NCBI RefSeq assembly: GCF_021462225.1
Contig: NC_061805.1
Coordinates: forward strand, 2,107,001 to 2,171,000
DNA: 64,000 nt
Direction: 5' to 3'
DNA from: Girardinichthys multiradiatus
Taxonomy: Eukaryota; Chordata; Actinopteri; Cyprinodontiformes; Goodeidae
Below the pieces are notes generated by a model, which saw nothing but the letters and a program-made list of their open reading frames with translations, had not been told where the DNA came from and did not search any database. Position numbers and translations under genes: made by a program. Below, in pieces: positions 35,441 to 46,489 of this stretch (within the stretch, counting starts at the first letter, position 1; each line of letters starts with the position of its first letter).

Positions 35441-36105
35441 AAAAAGAGACTATACAGATATAACCTACAACTGAAAAATGCAAGGGAATCCTTCTTTTCT
35501 GAGTTCATCAGCAAAAACATTAACAATGCTGGTGCATTATTTGCCACGGTCGACAGGTTAATAAACCGTCCTCTAACTGTAGCATCTGAACTCCACTCTA
35601 CCAGGGCCTGCAATGAATTTGCTAATGAAAAAACCCAAAAGATCAGAGGGGCAGTCAGCACATCCACATCAACTCCAGTACCAATGTTGTCTCCAACTAG
35701 AACTGATTTTTACAAAATTTCCCAATTTCACCAAATAAACTGCAAAATCTTAGAAGAAATCGTACAGCAACTAAGCTCTTCTTCCTGCTGTCTCAATGTT
35801 TTACCCACAGCTTTCCTTAAGAAAGTTTTGCCTGTAATAACATCTGATTTAACACAAATAATAAACACGTCCCTTTTGTCAGGTGTTTTCCCCCAGGCCC
35901 TAAAAACAGCAATTATCAAACCTCTATTGAAAAAGAGCAACTTGAACAAGCTGCTACTACAGAACTACAGGCCTATATCAAACCTCCACTTCATCAGTAA
36001 GATTATTGAAAAAGCTGGGTTTCAACAGTTAAACAACTTCCTAACAACGACCAACCACTTCGATGTCTTCCTGCTCACCACAGTACAGAGACTGCTCTTA
36101 TCAAG

Positions 36106-37257
36106 GTGTTCAATGCAGACTGTGGAAGAACCACAGTGCTGGTATTATTGGACCTCAGTGCAACATTCGACACTGTTGATCACTCCATTTTATTAGAGCA
36201 CCTGGAAAACTGGGGAGGCCTTTCTGGTACAGCACTCAATTGGTTTAAATCCTGCTTGAAGGACAGGGAGTTTTTTGTGTCAGTAGGTAACTTTACATCA
36301 GAGAGCACAAAAATCACATGTGGTGTTCCCCAAGGGTCCATCTTAGGGCCCCTCCTATTCAATATCTACATGCTCCCTCTAACTCAGATTTTAATAAACA
36401 ACAACGTAAGTTATCATAACTATGCAGACGACACACAGCTATACGTCACGATGTCACCAGGTGACTATGAACCCATTCAAGCGCTGGGTAAATGCTTAGA
36501 AGAAATCAATGCATGGATGGGCCTACATTTTCTTCAGCTGAATCAAAACAAAACTGAAGTAATAATCTTTGGACCAAAGGAAGAGCGTTTAAAAGGTAGC
36601 ACACAGCTTCAGTTAATACAGCTAGAAACCACCAGTCAGGCTCGAAACCTGGGTGTAGTGATGGACTCATACCTGAACCTTCAGAGGAACATAAAGGTAG
36701 TATCTAGGTCAGCCTTCTGTCACCTAAAGAACATCTCCAGGATTAAAGGACTAATGTCTCAGCAGGACCTTGAAAAACTAATTCATGCGTTCATCTTTAG
36801 TAGAATTAATTACTGCAACAGTGTCTTCACAGGTCTACCTAAAAGGTTGATCAGACAGCAGCAGTTGATCCAGAATGCTGCTGCCCGCGTCCTCACTAGA
36901 ACTAAGACAGTGGAGAACATCACCCCGGTTCTAAAGTCCCTACACTGGCTCCCTGTAGCTCAGAGAATAGAGTTTAAAATACTTCTGTTAGTCTATAAAT
37001 CACTGCAAGGCTTAGCACCAAAATACATTACAGACTTGTTTAGTGTATCAACCACCCAGACCTCTCAGGTCTTCTGGCTCAAATCTACTCTGCATACCCA
37101 GAACCAGAACCAAACATGGAGAAGCAGCTTTTGGTTCTTATGCTCCACTAATCTGGAATAAACTGCCAAATAACTGTAAAAGCGCCAAAACCCTAAATTG
37201 CTTTAAATCAAGATTAAAAACTTATTTGTTTAGAGTGGCCTTTGACTGTGCCATTTA
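36106..37257 (+). CDS. LINE B ORF2, reverse transcriptase part
   Basis: An open stretch of 351 residues (36106-37161), then a frameshifted end (37043-37258). Motifs in order: [48 protein letters not shown] (catalytic YADD), [35 protein letters not shown], and [20 protein letters not shown]. After the frameshift: [16 protein letters not shown]. Upstream, 35684-36100 gives KTAIIKPLLKKSNLNKLLLQ and [19 protein letters not shown] in another frame. It is transposon sequence rather than a host gene. Confidence 0.82.
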
Positions 37258-37490
37258 GGCATGATTAGTTGCGTTTTCAGTCCAATTTTCCTTTCATTTT
37301 CTTATCCATCATTCTATTCTATTCTCTTTATTTTATTTTATTTTACTTTTTCAAATTACCTCTGTTGTTTGATTTTATCATTTGATTTGTTTTTCTGTGT
37401 CTGTATCTGTGTTTATTTGCTTTGTGATTGTATTGTAATTGTATGTACAGCGCTTGGAGTGTCTCGTTGCTGAAAAGCGCTATATAAATA

Positions 37491-37557
37491 AACTTACCTG
37501 ACCTGACCTGAACCGACCCGACCCGACTCAACTCGACTCGACTCGACTCGACTTGAC
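37491..37557 (+). repeat. short-repeat tail of LINE B
   Basis: ATAAATAAACTT is followed by CCTGA units that drift to CCGAC and then CTCGA pentamers (about 13 units). L2-type LINEs end in such short 3' repeats, which are thought to form during target-primed reverse transcription. Confidence 0.7.
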
Positions 37558-38115
37558 TGTATCTACCTGTGACACCTTCCTGTAGGGGGACATCAGCTGA
37601 GCTGCGGCTGCCAATAACTCAACAATGTTCTGCTTCTTTAGATGATCCACTTGGCCCTGTCTTTCTCCTAGCTAACTGTATGTGCTCTCTTTCATTCTTT
37701 GGACTTGAAAACTGGCTCAGAGCTTATCTGCTTAGCTGTCTTTTTGTCCTAGATGAAGCTACCAAAGGAGCTACTGATGCTATTAACACTTTACTTTTCT
37801 TTCCCATAGAATGTACTCCTGGATCAGTGCTTTTATGTTCTTTTTGTGTCTCTGCTCTGTTCTTACAGTCCTCCAGTCGGTTGTGGCAGATGGCCGCTCA
37901 CACTGGACCTGGTTCTGCTGGAGGTTTCTTCCTGTTAAAGGGGAGTTTTCCTTTTCACAGTCCCTCCATGCATGCTCAGTGTGAGGGATTGCTGCAAAGT
38001 CAATGACACAATGCCAGCGACTGTCCACTGTCTCTACATGCTCATCCAGGAGGAATGAATGCTGCTGTGGCTTGCATAGAGTCACTGACTCTATGCAATC
38101 TGCTGACATTTTATA
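37558..38115 (+). mobile_element. LINE A 3' UTR, resumed after LINE B
   Basis: Sequence of the conserved 3' end of teleost L2/Maui-like LINEs (GGCAGATGGCCGCTCACACT; GAGTTTTCCTTTTCACAGTC; TGCTCAGTGTGAGGGATTGC). It continues LINE A's 3' UTR that breaks off at 32699. Confidence 0.7.
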
Positions 38116-38254
38116 TTGTTTTCTTTGCTAATTTTTCTGTTGACTTTGGCTGGTTTTACAGACATTATTAAACAAGGTAGCTAAACAAGCATAACATATA
38201 AAAGTATGACGGATGAATGGATAACATGCAGATAAGAATTATTTTTACAATGGC

Positions 38255-38590
38255 AGAGGTCACCAAGGGAGTTAGATTCCAGGCATCAGAGTGCCAGGAA
38301 TTGATTAAATTTGCCCTGAGATGCTTAAGGCATCAGTCTGTCCAACTGACTGGGACAGTAGGGCTTTCATGCTGGCCGTGGAACAGTGACCAGAGCTTTA
38401 CACTTCTCTAATTGCTAGGGAGGTCATGGGAGTTTGGTTGTCCTGCCCATGTGTGGTTTGTGGATCTGGAGAAAGCTTATGTCCCTTACAGCTTGGGAAC
38501 ACATCTCCCAGAATAAGCTGGAGAGTGTAACTGAGAACAGAGATGTGTGGGTTTTTTCTTCTTCTGGATGCTGATTGGCTGGTTGGCTGC
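38255..38590 (+). mobile_element. RTE-like LINE fragment
   Basis: About 38455-38490 reads VWFVDLEKAYVP, close to the CFVDLEKAFDRVP motif of RTE/Rex3-type reverse transcriptases. CTGAGATGCTTAAGGCATC before it and CTGGAGAGTGTAACTGAGAA after it fit pieces of the same proteins. Short and rearranged. Confidence 0.5.
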
Positions 38591-38899
38591 CTGGAGATTT
38601 GAATACTTTATCACTTGCATTTACAAAACGTGTTAAAGTAAAAATTGTATCCCCACAATCATAAAGCAGTTATGTATATTTCTAGGTCTTTTAAATTCCA
38701 CAAAACTGTTAAAACAATTGCAACAAAATCAGAATAAAATGTTTCAGTGACTTTAAAGCTTTTTTGATTCATCATGTTTTTGAATCTCTTCCTGTCGTTC
38801 AGATTAGATTTAATAGATATTTACTCTGTCTCAGTGGAGTCATGTGGGAGCCCAGCTGGAGAAATGTGAACGTACGTGTTAATGGGTTACTATAAACCT

Positions 38900-39348
38900 A
38901 TAAATCATTTTGACTCGGGACACGCCTTCTGCTTTCTGATTGGCTGTCGTCCTGTGGGCTGTCCCTTGTTTTTGGTTCATTTAAACAGCCACTTGCGCAA
39001 CTTGAAGAATAGCGTCGCTGTCAGAACAGCTGAACAAGAGCCGCTTGTTGAAGACAGACAGCTACAACAGAGCGTAGCAGCCGCAGTTCCATCTAGTTCT
39101 CCTCCCGCAGAGCCGGATGCCAAGGAGAATTAGCTGAAGTACAGCCGCCACCGTGCCGTCCTGTTCTCAACGCTGTCGCGCTTTTCCAGTATATCTTTTT
39201 CTTTTATTTTTAATGGGAGGCTGAAGGATACAGCTATGGACGAGGCATCTTAAAGCGACTCTCTCGTGACTGTCTCGAGGGTCCTCTCAACACTTTTCTA
39301 GTTTCTGTAAAGTTGTCCCGGAAGGAGGAAACGCATTGTCCTAATAAG
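38900..39348 (+). promoter_or_regulatory. lmo4: probable lmo4 promoter and non-coding first exon
   Basis: CTGATTGGCTG (38937-38947) contains an inverted CCAAT box. Local CpG density rises from about 39000. The exon would end at AATAAG|GTAACG (donor 39349). A coding reading of this segment was not recognised. The exact transcription start cannot be set from sequence. Confidence 0.55.
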
Positions 39349-39855
39349 GTAACGCGACTCTTTCTTGTTTTCGGTCCTCGCGCGCAGTCCAACGTGCAGC
39401 TTTTCCTACGACCTCGCGCTCTATATAGTTTTAATATTTCAGCAAATGTCAAAGCTACAGTTAGCATTCAAGGAAAATTCTCAATCAACTGCTATAAAAT
39501 GCAAGCAAAACCCTCCTGCCCGGTTTGGTTTCTTATAAATAATGATAATAATAATAAGGATACGTTTTGTTTTATAGCTTTTCCAGGTGTTGCATGTACT
39601 TATTGACATCAAGCTGAATATTAAAAGCTATATTGGTGTGTGAACTTTATATCAACCTATCACAGGGGAGATAGACATTGGGAATAATGTTATTATTACA
39701 TGTTATAGGTGAAATTATTACTCATTTCAAGAAATTCCTTACAGTAATCCATGCAAGTTATGATAACTTGTAATAAAATGGTAAATAAATCTGTTTAAAG
39801 TAAACATGACAGAGTCATCACACCTATCTAAACTCTTCCTTCCCTTCCCTTCCAG

Positions 39856-40092
39856 GAGCCCGAGGGCCCCTGTCAGGATGGTGAACAGCCAAGCTTCAGG
39901 TGTACCACCAGCTCCCAGGTCCTGTGCAGGATGTGGAGGGAAGATCGCAGACCGTTTCCTGCTCTTCTCCATGGAGCGCTACTGGCACACACACTGCCTC
40001 AAATGTTCCTGCTGCCAGGCCCAGCTGGGGGACATCGGCACCACCTGCTACAGCAAAGGGGGCTTGATTCTGTGTCGCAGCGACTACATCAA
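39856..40092 (+). CDS. lmo4: lmo4 exon 2: start codon and LIM1
   Basis: Acceptor CCCTTCCAG at 39855; 22 bases of 5' UTR precede ATG at 39878. It encodes the N-terminus and all of LIM1 (CAGCGGKIADRFLL, WHTHCLKCSCCQAQLGDIG, LILCRSDYI). Donor AA|GTAAGA at 40093. Confidence 0.93.
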
Positions 40093-41772
40093 GTAAGAAG
40101 GAGTATAAGGCAGTGGAGTTAAGAGGCAAAGGACAGGTGCTGCCTCTTTTAGGCTAAAGAGCAGTTTAGGCGCCAAAGCAGTGTTTGTTTTTGTGTGTTT
40201 TCAGGCTGTTCGGGGCATGCAGCGCCTGTGGCCAGTCCATCCCAGCAAACGAGATGGTGATGAGGGCACAGGGGAATGTTTACCACATCAAGGTAAATCC
40301 CCAATCTGTGCTTCCTGCTACATAGGAGCTGTCTTTCTTTTTCCCAGAGAGCCACAATCTAAGACAGTCTTTATGAATAGTTTATAGCATCATTTACAAA
40401 TGTCTGATTTATGTGATCTCATACGTGACCTTTAGCCATCTAGTTTATTATGGTTCACCTCAGGTGACTTTCTAGATTAAATATTTTTTATTTCATTTAC
40501 AATGAAGCCATGCTTTACTATAACGAATTCTTTTTTTTAACCATACTCCCCTGCAGTGTTTCAGTTGTGCCACCTGTAGAAACAGACTAATTCCCGGGGA
40601 TCGCTTCCATTACATCAATGGTACAATCTTCTGCGAACATGACAGGCCCGGCGCTGCTTTGCACAACAGCCACCTGGCCCCACTTCAGAGCAGCTCAGTA
40701 CTGACAGACCAGAAGGTAAATAAAAGTTTTGTTGAGATGATTTTCCAGAGCCATGCAGCAAGAGAAAAGGAACAAATGCAAGAAGTTAATGCCAGGAAAA
40801 AAAGTTAGTCGTCAGGAAGTTTTTACATTTGCCAGGAATAAAAAAAACAACTTTTGCAAGACTGTTGAAAATACAACAAGGAAGGATTGGGGAAAATTAA
40901 TTAGACATTTACAGCTCTGCATTCATCAAAAAATATTCAGTTTTCAGTCAAAGAAGTAATCTCCCCAACCACTATCACACAGGTTCAGATGAAACAGGTT
41001 TACAAGACCAAAGATTGTTTAAAATTCTGCTCCTTCCTGACCTGGTGCAGCTTTGTTCCACTCACCGTTTACAGGTTAATGCTTCAGTAATGATCTAACA
41101 ATGCTGCAGAATTCTTTCAGGTGTTATTTGGCTAAAAGCAAGGCTTTTATTATTGTGGGTTTCTGCTCATTTTGTCTTGTTGCCATTTTGTTCCTTTGCA
41201 GTTTTGGTTTATGTAGCATCTGACTTTTACTTGTATGAAAACTGCCACCCGATCATGTTTCAAATAGTACACTTCATTTTTGTTTATAATCGGGGGTCAT
41301 ATTCCATCTGAGTTAGATGGCCCAGTGAAATGGTGTTGTTTAAAAAAAAAAAAAAACGTACAAAGTAGTTTGTTCACGAGTACCAAATCAAAGAAAGGAG
41401 GGATGAAATTGTTACAGAGGGCACAAATTAGCAAACTGGTGACTTGACCCTTGAAATTAAAAATCAGAATACCGTGTCCTGCACAGAGTTGTTGCCATTA
41501 ATAATAGTATAAAACCTAACCTGAAGAATTCAAATGTTGCTGAGAAACTGCTTTGAAGAAAATGTATGTTTGCAGTCACATCTTAAGATGCAGGTTTTTT
41601 TTATTACATTTTTTTTCTAATTGGGTTTACTTTTTCTTATGTGGATTTGAATACATCTCACCAAAATAAAGATAACCTTGTCCAATCAGAAAGCTTTAAA
41701 GATTAACATTGCTGCATGTTTTGTGGCACTGACCTGTTCTTCCTTCTCATGTCCCATCTGCAGGTATGTTAA
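39878..41772 (+). CDS. lmo4: LIM domain only 4-like protein (LMO4), complete coding region
   Basis: Four coding exons: 39878-40092, 40205-40292, 40557-40715 and 41764-41772 (Val-Cys-stop). The product is 156 residues, against about 165 for human LMO4. LIM1 ligands: C16, C19, H37, C40, C43, C46, C66, D69. LIM2 ligands: C77, C80, H99, C102, C105, C108, C127, D130. All sixteen are present. Start: ATG at 39878 gives MVNSQASG, like the MVN start of LMO4; an upstream in-frame ATG at 39806 lies in the intron. LMO4 is a nuclear adaptor with no DNA-binding activity; it binds LDB1/CLIM and others and acts in neural and epithelial development. The linker LFGACSAC lacks three residues seen in mammals (LFGNSGACSAC). 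Teleost a or b copy not resolved. Confidence 0.95.
40205..40292 (+). CDS. lmo4: lmo4 exon 3: inter-LIM linker and first half of LIM2
   Basis: Acceptor GTTTTCAG. LFGACSACGQSIPANEMVMR, then AQGNVYHIK. Donor AAG|GTAAAT. This is where the three-residue shortening relative to mammals sits, at the exon's 5' end. Confidence 0.93.
40557..40715 (+). CDS. lmo4: lmo4 exon 4: second half of LIM2
   Basis: Acceptor CCCCTGCAG. CFSCATCRNRLIPGDRFHYI, NGTIFCEHDRPGAAL, then a short tail ending TDQK. Donor AAG|GTAAAT. The C-terminal DQK|VC pattern is that of LMO4. Confidence 0.94.
40716..41763 (+). other. lmo4: lmo4 last intron
   Basis: AT-rich, with a run of fifteen A at 41342-41356. No coding features were recognised. 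Confidence 0.6.
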
Positions 41773-42330
41773 GCGTGAAGGGTCCTAAATGACGTCTTTC
41801 CAGCCTTCACCTCACCTCTCCTCCACTGCTACTTTTGCTGTTGTTGTAGTTATTGTTGTGGAGCCTCATTACTCTCCCTCTCCAGTCTCACTTTTTCCAG
41901 CGAGGCTCCAGTTCCCCCTGTAAGATGTCTCTTCCCTCGCTATTTCAGAGATTTTCTATAGATCAGCGTCTCCATTCTGTTAACACTCGATGTTAAAGTT
42001 GTCTGTGCGAAGACTTCAGACTATGTGGGGCTGCAGTGACAAAAAGTCTCCATCAGGACTAATCAAAGGTGGTGGAAATTGTGATTGAAAACCAGTATGA
42101 CACTGCAGAGAGATCAAAAGACACCACTGTGGAAGTGTGATGAACTTCTGTCAACTTACAAAAAGTGACTAAACTACATTTGCCATGTGATTTTTTTTTT
42201 TTTCTTCTGTTGTTTTTTTTTAATCTTTCTAACTGATTATGAGATCCAAGCACTGAGAAGGATGTCTAACATTTGTGTAGCCGAAAATGATAAGTTATAG
42301 GAGAGCCATTAAATGATCCCATAATCATTT
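41764..42330 (+). other. lmo4: lmo4 terminal exon and 3' UTR
   Basis: GTATGTTAA after CATCTGCAG gives the conserved last two residues (Val-Cys) and TAA at 41770-41772. The 3' UTR candidate end is ATTAAA at 42308-42313; a later AATAAA at 42770-42775 could serve a longer form. Confidence 0.6.
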
Positions 42331-42779
42331 ACCCTCTGGGTAAATGGCTCATCATCCACGCCTTAGACTGCACAAAGAAGTGCAATATCCTAGTGATGGT
42401 TTCACTGTTAGTTGTTTTCTGTAAAGTTTCTTTATCAGATGCCTGTGTAATGTGTTTATGGGGGACAAAAATCCTATTAAAACAATTTTCCTGTAACATG
42501 TCACGAAGCGACCTGAGGTCATTGCGGCATTAGTATGGCATTGTGTTGCATGGTACCTGGCATGGTGGATGTTTCTGGCTCTCTCTCTCACCCTCTCTAG
42601 CCCTGTATGGTGAAAACATGCCTGATTACCCCGAGGAATGGATTTAGGGGGCTTGAGCTCTGACCATTTACAGAAACAATTAAGCATGAGCCCTGTATCT
42701 GTGCTGCTGGAGCTCCTGGGAGCCTGAACTTGGGACATATGCTGTGTGGCTGACTGGCTGGCTGCCTCTAATAAAGCCT

Positions 42780-43620
42780 AATCTGAAAGAGGGCTAATTA
42801 AAGGGGAGTGGCCCCCCTCAACATCCAGGGCATTTGAAACAATCTGATGTATTTACTTTTTATCTTGTTTCAATTAGAGCTCTCACACAGCCTGGCTTGT
42901 TTTCTAGCACAGCACCTTTGGTTTGTGCCACACTCTGCATGACTTCTGAAAGTGATTTTCATGAGCTGCATCTAATTCGTTTTAACTTCCTGTGCCTTTT
43001 TAATGCTGCATGCAAATGTTAAAGCCTCAGCATACCATCCGAGGTTGAGACTTAATCTATGTTTGATAGTGACAGTATGCTGCGTGCAGGAAACCAGTGA
43101 TAGCATCTGTTCTACTTTCACTCCTTGCCTGGGTGTGCGGCTGCCATAAACTTCCCTTTAACGCGCTTAGCTGTTTCAAACCGTCCCACTTGTCATGGTC
43201 TACACTGATGCTGCATCAATTATTTATTTCACGTCTGATCAAGAAGCGTCACGCAAATTCATTAACGTATGCAAATGATCACAATTACAATTATCTTTGT
43301 ATCGTGATGGTGAAGAAAAACCTCTGCACACTCCTGAATCCCAGCGCACCACAAGTTACACTTTGCATTCAAACTAATCAAGCATCATCTGCCTTCTCCT
43401 AATTAACCAGACTGTTTTCTCATGCCAATTAGCAGGTCTCATGAAAAAGCTTTTTGCCACGAGGCGTTGTCTTTTATCAGAGCTTCTGCAGGTGTGTGGC
43501 TCACCATGTAGCCTGTGTCATAGGAAAGTGTTTATTCATGCTAATTAATCATATTAACACATGCATGAGTGTAATTGCCAAAGCTCCTTCACCTCACACT
43601 GTGTGAACACTCGAGAAGAT
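42780..43620. promoter_or_regulatory. possible conserved noncoding block downstream of lmo4
   Basis: Rich in developmental-factor cores: two perfect octamers ATGCAAAT (43010-43017 and 43269-43276) and several ATTA-type homeodomain cores (CTAATTAAAG, CTAATTAACC, CAATTAGC, CTAATTAATC). Looks non-random, unlike nearby repeats. The conservation needed to call it an enhancer cannot be checked here. Confidence 0.4.
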
Positions 43621-43809
43621 GCCACGGTATTTTTATGTGCTTATGAAGAGGAAGAAGGCCAACAGAGCTTCCTTATTCCTAGACATTCCTGTGAAGCAGA
43701 TCCAAGATCTCCGCTTTCCTTGTTGGAGTGGAAAAGCTTAGGTAATGGTGTTTGGAATCAGAAAAATTTCTGGCCTCGAAGGCTCCTTCCATGGGATTGT
43801 ATATAAAGT

Positions 43810-44760
43810 TTTGTCACCAAATGTAAATTAAATTGTAAAACAGCCACTTTGATTAACGAATGTCCTAAGGAATGTTTTTTTCATGAAATTGTTGAATTTA
43901 AGGTATTTCACATACATCTTTGTTGTTTTTATATCATTAAAGCCACTGGCCAACACGTTCAGCTTGCATAAAAGGTCAACTGACAGGGCATCTGGAGTCA
44001 TAATGAGTTAAATGAGGTCCACTTTTCAACATGATGTGAGACCCACAGGTCATCGTAAACCACTGCGTGCCCCTACAGACCAGTAAGAGTATTACAGGGA
44101 CTGACTGCTTGACCTCGTCTCAGCCTTGAGAAATGTTACTGCAAAAAGTTTTTCCAAGGTCCTTTAACATTTGTTTTACATTATAATTCTCTTGGGGAAC
44201 ACAGTATGAAAGAGTCAGAGGTCAAGAACTAGCTCGGTTTGTATGCGAGTTAGTTTGAGCAGAGCAAATGACCAGTATAGGACAGCCAATCGGTTTGGTT
44301 TGGTTAACCCGTGTTGTTTTATTATATATTTAAAGAAAAACTATTTGTATGACTAGACTTTTAAAACCTTGAAAGCTTTAATCAGATTTAAATGGGCTGA
44401 GTTTCTGAGTAGCTTGGAGGGCTTGTCTTTGTTGCTAGCACAATTATCTTTGTCAATAATGTAGCTTCGATACTTTAATGTGATTCATAGTTTCAAGCTC
44501 CAAACAAACCAGATATACTAAAAGTCCAAAGCGTGTTGTTCACATAAATACTTTGGTGGAAAATACTTTCAGTAAGTAAAGCAAGTAAAAGTTGACATCC
44601 CAAAACAGTTGCCCATGATCTACAGGAAATTCTGGTGATTGTGATATTTGTTCAGATTATACACTAAGAAATGGCTGCAGACTCTCAACATTATTAAGAG
44701 GCTCCCTAGTCTCTTTTGGTTTTAGCATGGTATTCCTTCCTGCTGGTGACTGGCTAAGGG
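43810..44760. other. intergenic, nothing recognised
   Basis: AT-rich DNA between the candidate regulatory block and a Tc1 element. No supported gene or repeat. Confidence 0.4.
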
Positions 44761-44767
44761 AAACCTA

Positions 44768-45829
44768 TAGGGGTTGGACAATGAAACTGAAACACCTGGT
44801 TTTAGACCACAATAATTTTTTTATTTACTGTGCAGGCCATGGGAGATGTTCAACTTCACTTTCGTGTTCATCAAACCAATCTTTCACCAGTCTTGCTGTG
44901 TGTATTGGTGCATTGTCATCCTGATACACGGCACCGCCTTCAGGATACAATGTTTGAACCATTGGATGCACATGGTCCTCAAGAATGGTTCGGTAGTCCT
45001 TGGCAGTGACACGCCCATCTAGCACAAGTATTGGGCCAAGGGAATGCTATGATATGGCAGCCCAAACCATCACTGATCCACCCCCATGCTTCACTCTGGG
45101 CATGCAACAGTCTGGGTGGTACGCTTCTTTGGGGCTTCTCCACACCGTAATTCTCCCAGATGTGGGGAAAACAGTAAAGCTGGACTCATCAGAGAACAAT
45201 ACATGTTTCACATTGTCCACAGCCCAAGATTTGCACTCCTTGCACCACTGAAACCGACGTTTGGCATTGGCATGAGTGACCAAAGGTTTGGCTATAGCAG
45301 CCCAGCCGTGTATATTGACCCTGTGGAGCTCCTGACGGACAGTTCTGGTGGAAACAGGAGAGTTGAGGTGCACATTTAATTCTGCCGTGATTTGGGCAGC
45401 CGTGGTTTTATGTTTTTTGGATACAATCCGGGTTAGCACCTGAACATCCCTTTCAGACAGCTTCCTCTTGCGTCCACAGTTAATCCTGTTGGATGTGGTT
45501 CGTCCTTCTTGGTGGTATGCTGACATTACCATGGATACCGTGACTCTTGATACATCAAAAAGTCTTGCTGTCTTGGTCACAGATGCGCCAGCAAGACGTG
45601 CACCAACAATTTGTCCTCTTTTGAACTCTGGTATGTCACCCATAATGTTGTGTGCATTTCCATATTTTGAGCAAAACTGTGCTCTTACCCTGCTAATTGA
45701 ACCTTCACACTCTGCTCTTACTGGTGCAATGTGCAATCAATGAAGACTGGCTACCAGGCTGGTCCAATTTAGCCATGAAACCTCCCACACTAAAATGACA
45801 GGTGTTTCAGTTTCATTGTCCAACCCCTG
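44768..45829 (-). mobile_element. Tc1-like transposon (GGGGTTGGACAATG family)
   Basis: The ends TAGGGGTTGGACAATGAAAC and (reverse) CAGGGGTTGGACAATGAAAC form near-perfect inverted repeats of about 30 bases, with a TA duplication on each side (44766-67, 45830-31). It holds one transposase on the - strand. The 3' part of the gene is deleted next to the inner edge of the left repeat. This is the best-preserved transposon in the window. Confidence 0.9.
44822..45736 (-). pseudogene. Tc1-like transposase, one stop and truncated end
   Basis: The - strand reads FKRGQIVGARLAGASVTKTA (paired DNA-binding helices), GRKRKLSERDVQVL, then VLFSDESSF (first Asp) and VKHGGGSVMVWAAIS. A single TAG follows at about 45044-45046, where Trp would be expected. 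The same frame then runs on through YQDDNAPIHTARLVKDWF (second Asp) to LPWPAQ and a stop. The expected SPDLNPIE segment, with the catalytic Glu, is missing. The protein therefore lacks the third catalytic residue as well as having the stop. Confidence 0.85.
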
Positions 45830-46033
45830 TATTTATCTTCTCTTCCAGTATCATGACTGGGTACAGGGTAATGAATAATATAGAAATTAACGACTTCTCT
45901 GTGTAATATGTGTTTCCAGTAAGAGTTAGATGTCAAGGTTAGGATTAGTTTTAGGTATTTGGAAAAGAGAGAAAATAATTTATGAACAGGTAAAGCCTGA
46001 GAGTTGTGGGGCCTGCTGTCAGGTGCTTAACTT

Positions 46034-46056
46034 AAAAAAAAAAAAAAAAAAAAAAA
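46034..46056 (+). repeat. poly(A) run (23 A)
   Basis: Twenty-three consecutive A after CTT. A homopolymer, probably from slippage or an old retroposed tail; no 3'-processed copy was recognised next to it. Confidence 0.7.
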
Positions 46057-46489
46057 GTAAGCTGGCAGAGAAGAAATGATGCAACCGCAGAAAACTACAG
46101 TGGGATTGTTGTTCTAGAAGATTGCTGACAGACGAGCATTATCCACCCTCAGGCACTGAGCTCGCCCCAAACTGTGATCCTCCTGGTAGCAAACTGCTGA
46201 AAGATCTTCACTCTGTGGACAACCCTTCAAAAAGCATCTGAGGCTGCTACAGCTATTTGTTAGCTTAAAACACTAAAGCACCAGATGACTGGAGAAGCAG
46301 CTAGCATAGTGTGTTAAATGTTAAGAATATTTCAGAATTCTGTTTGAACACACAGAGCACCACAGTTCTGTAGCACCCCTAATTGTGTGATAGTGAAACA
46401 CGACACAGTACTGCAACATGAAGGAACTGAGCTACTGCAACAATAATTCAAAGCAGAGGAGCACAGTGACAAAGACAGCGACTTTTCAA

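Larger units (their letters stand above)
32700..37557 (+). mobile_element. LINE B (L2 clade), nearly full length, inserted into LINE A
   Basis: About 4.86 kb. It has a 5' leader (32700-32843), an ORF1 region (32844-34285), an ORF2 region (about 34490-37257) and a 3' UTR ending GCGCTATATAAATAAACTT plus a short-repeat tail. The boundaries are inferred from LINE A sequence resuming beyond 37558. Both ORFs carry stops or frameshifts, but the reverse transcriptase is open for 351 residues. It is a disabled autonomous-type element. Confidence 0.8.

Noticed and set aside
37569..38006. 145-codon open frame on the + strand
   Set aside because: It lies in the 3' UTR of LINE A, which is a noncoding repeat region.
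39806..39877. upstream in-frame ATG for lmo4 at 39806
   Set aside because: It is separated from exon 2 by the splice acceptor at 39854-39855, so it is intronic; the MVN start at 39878 matches LMO4.
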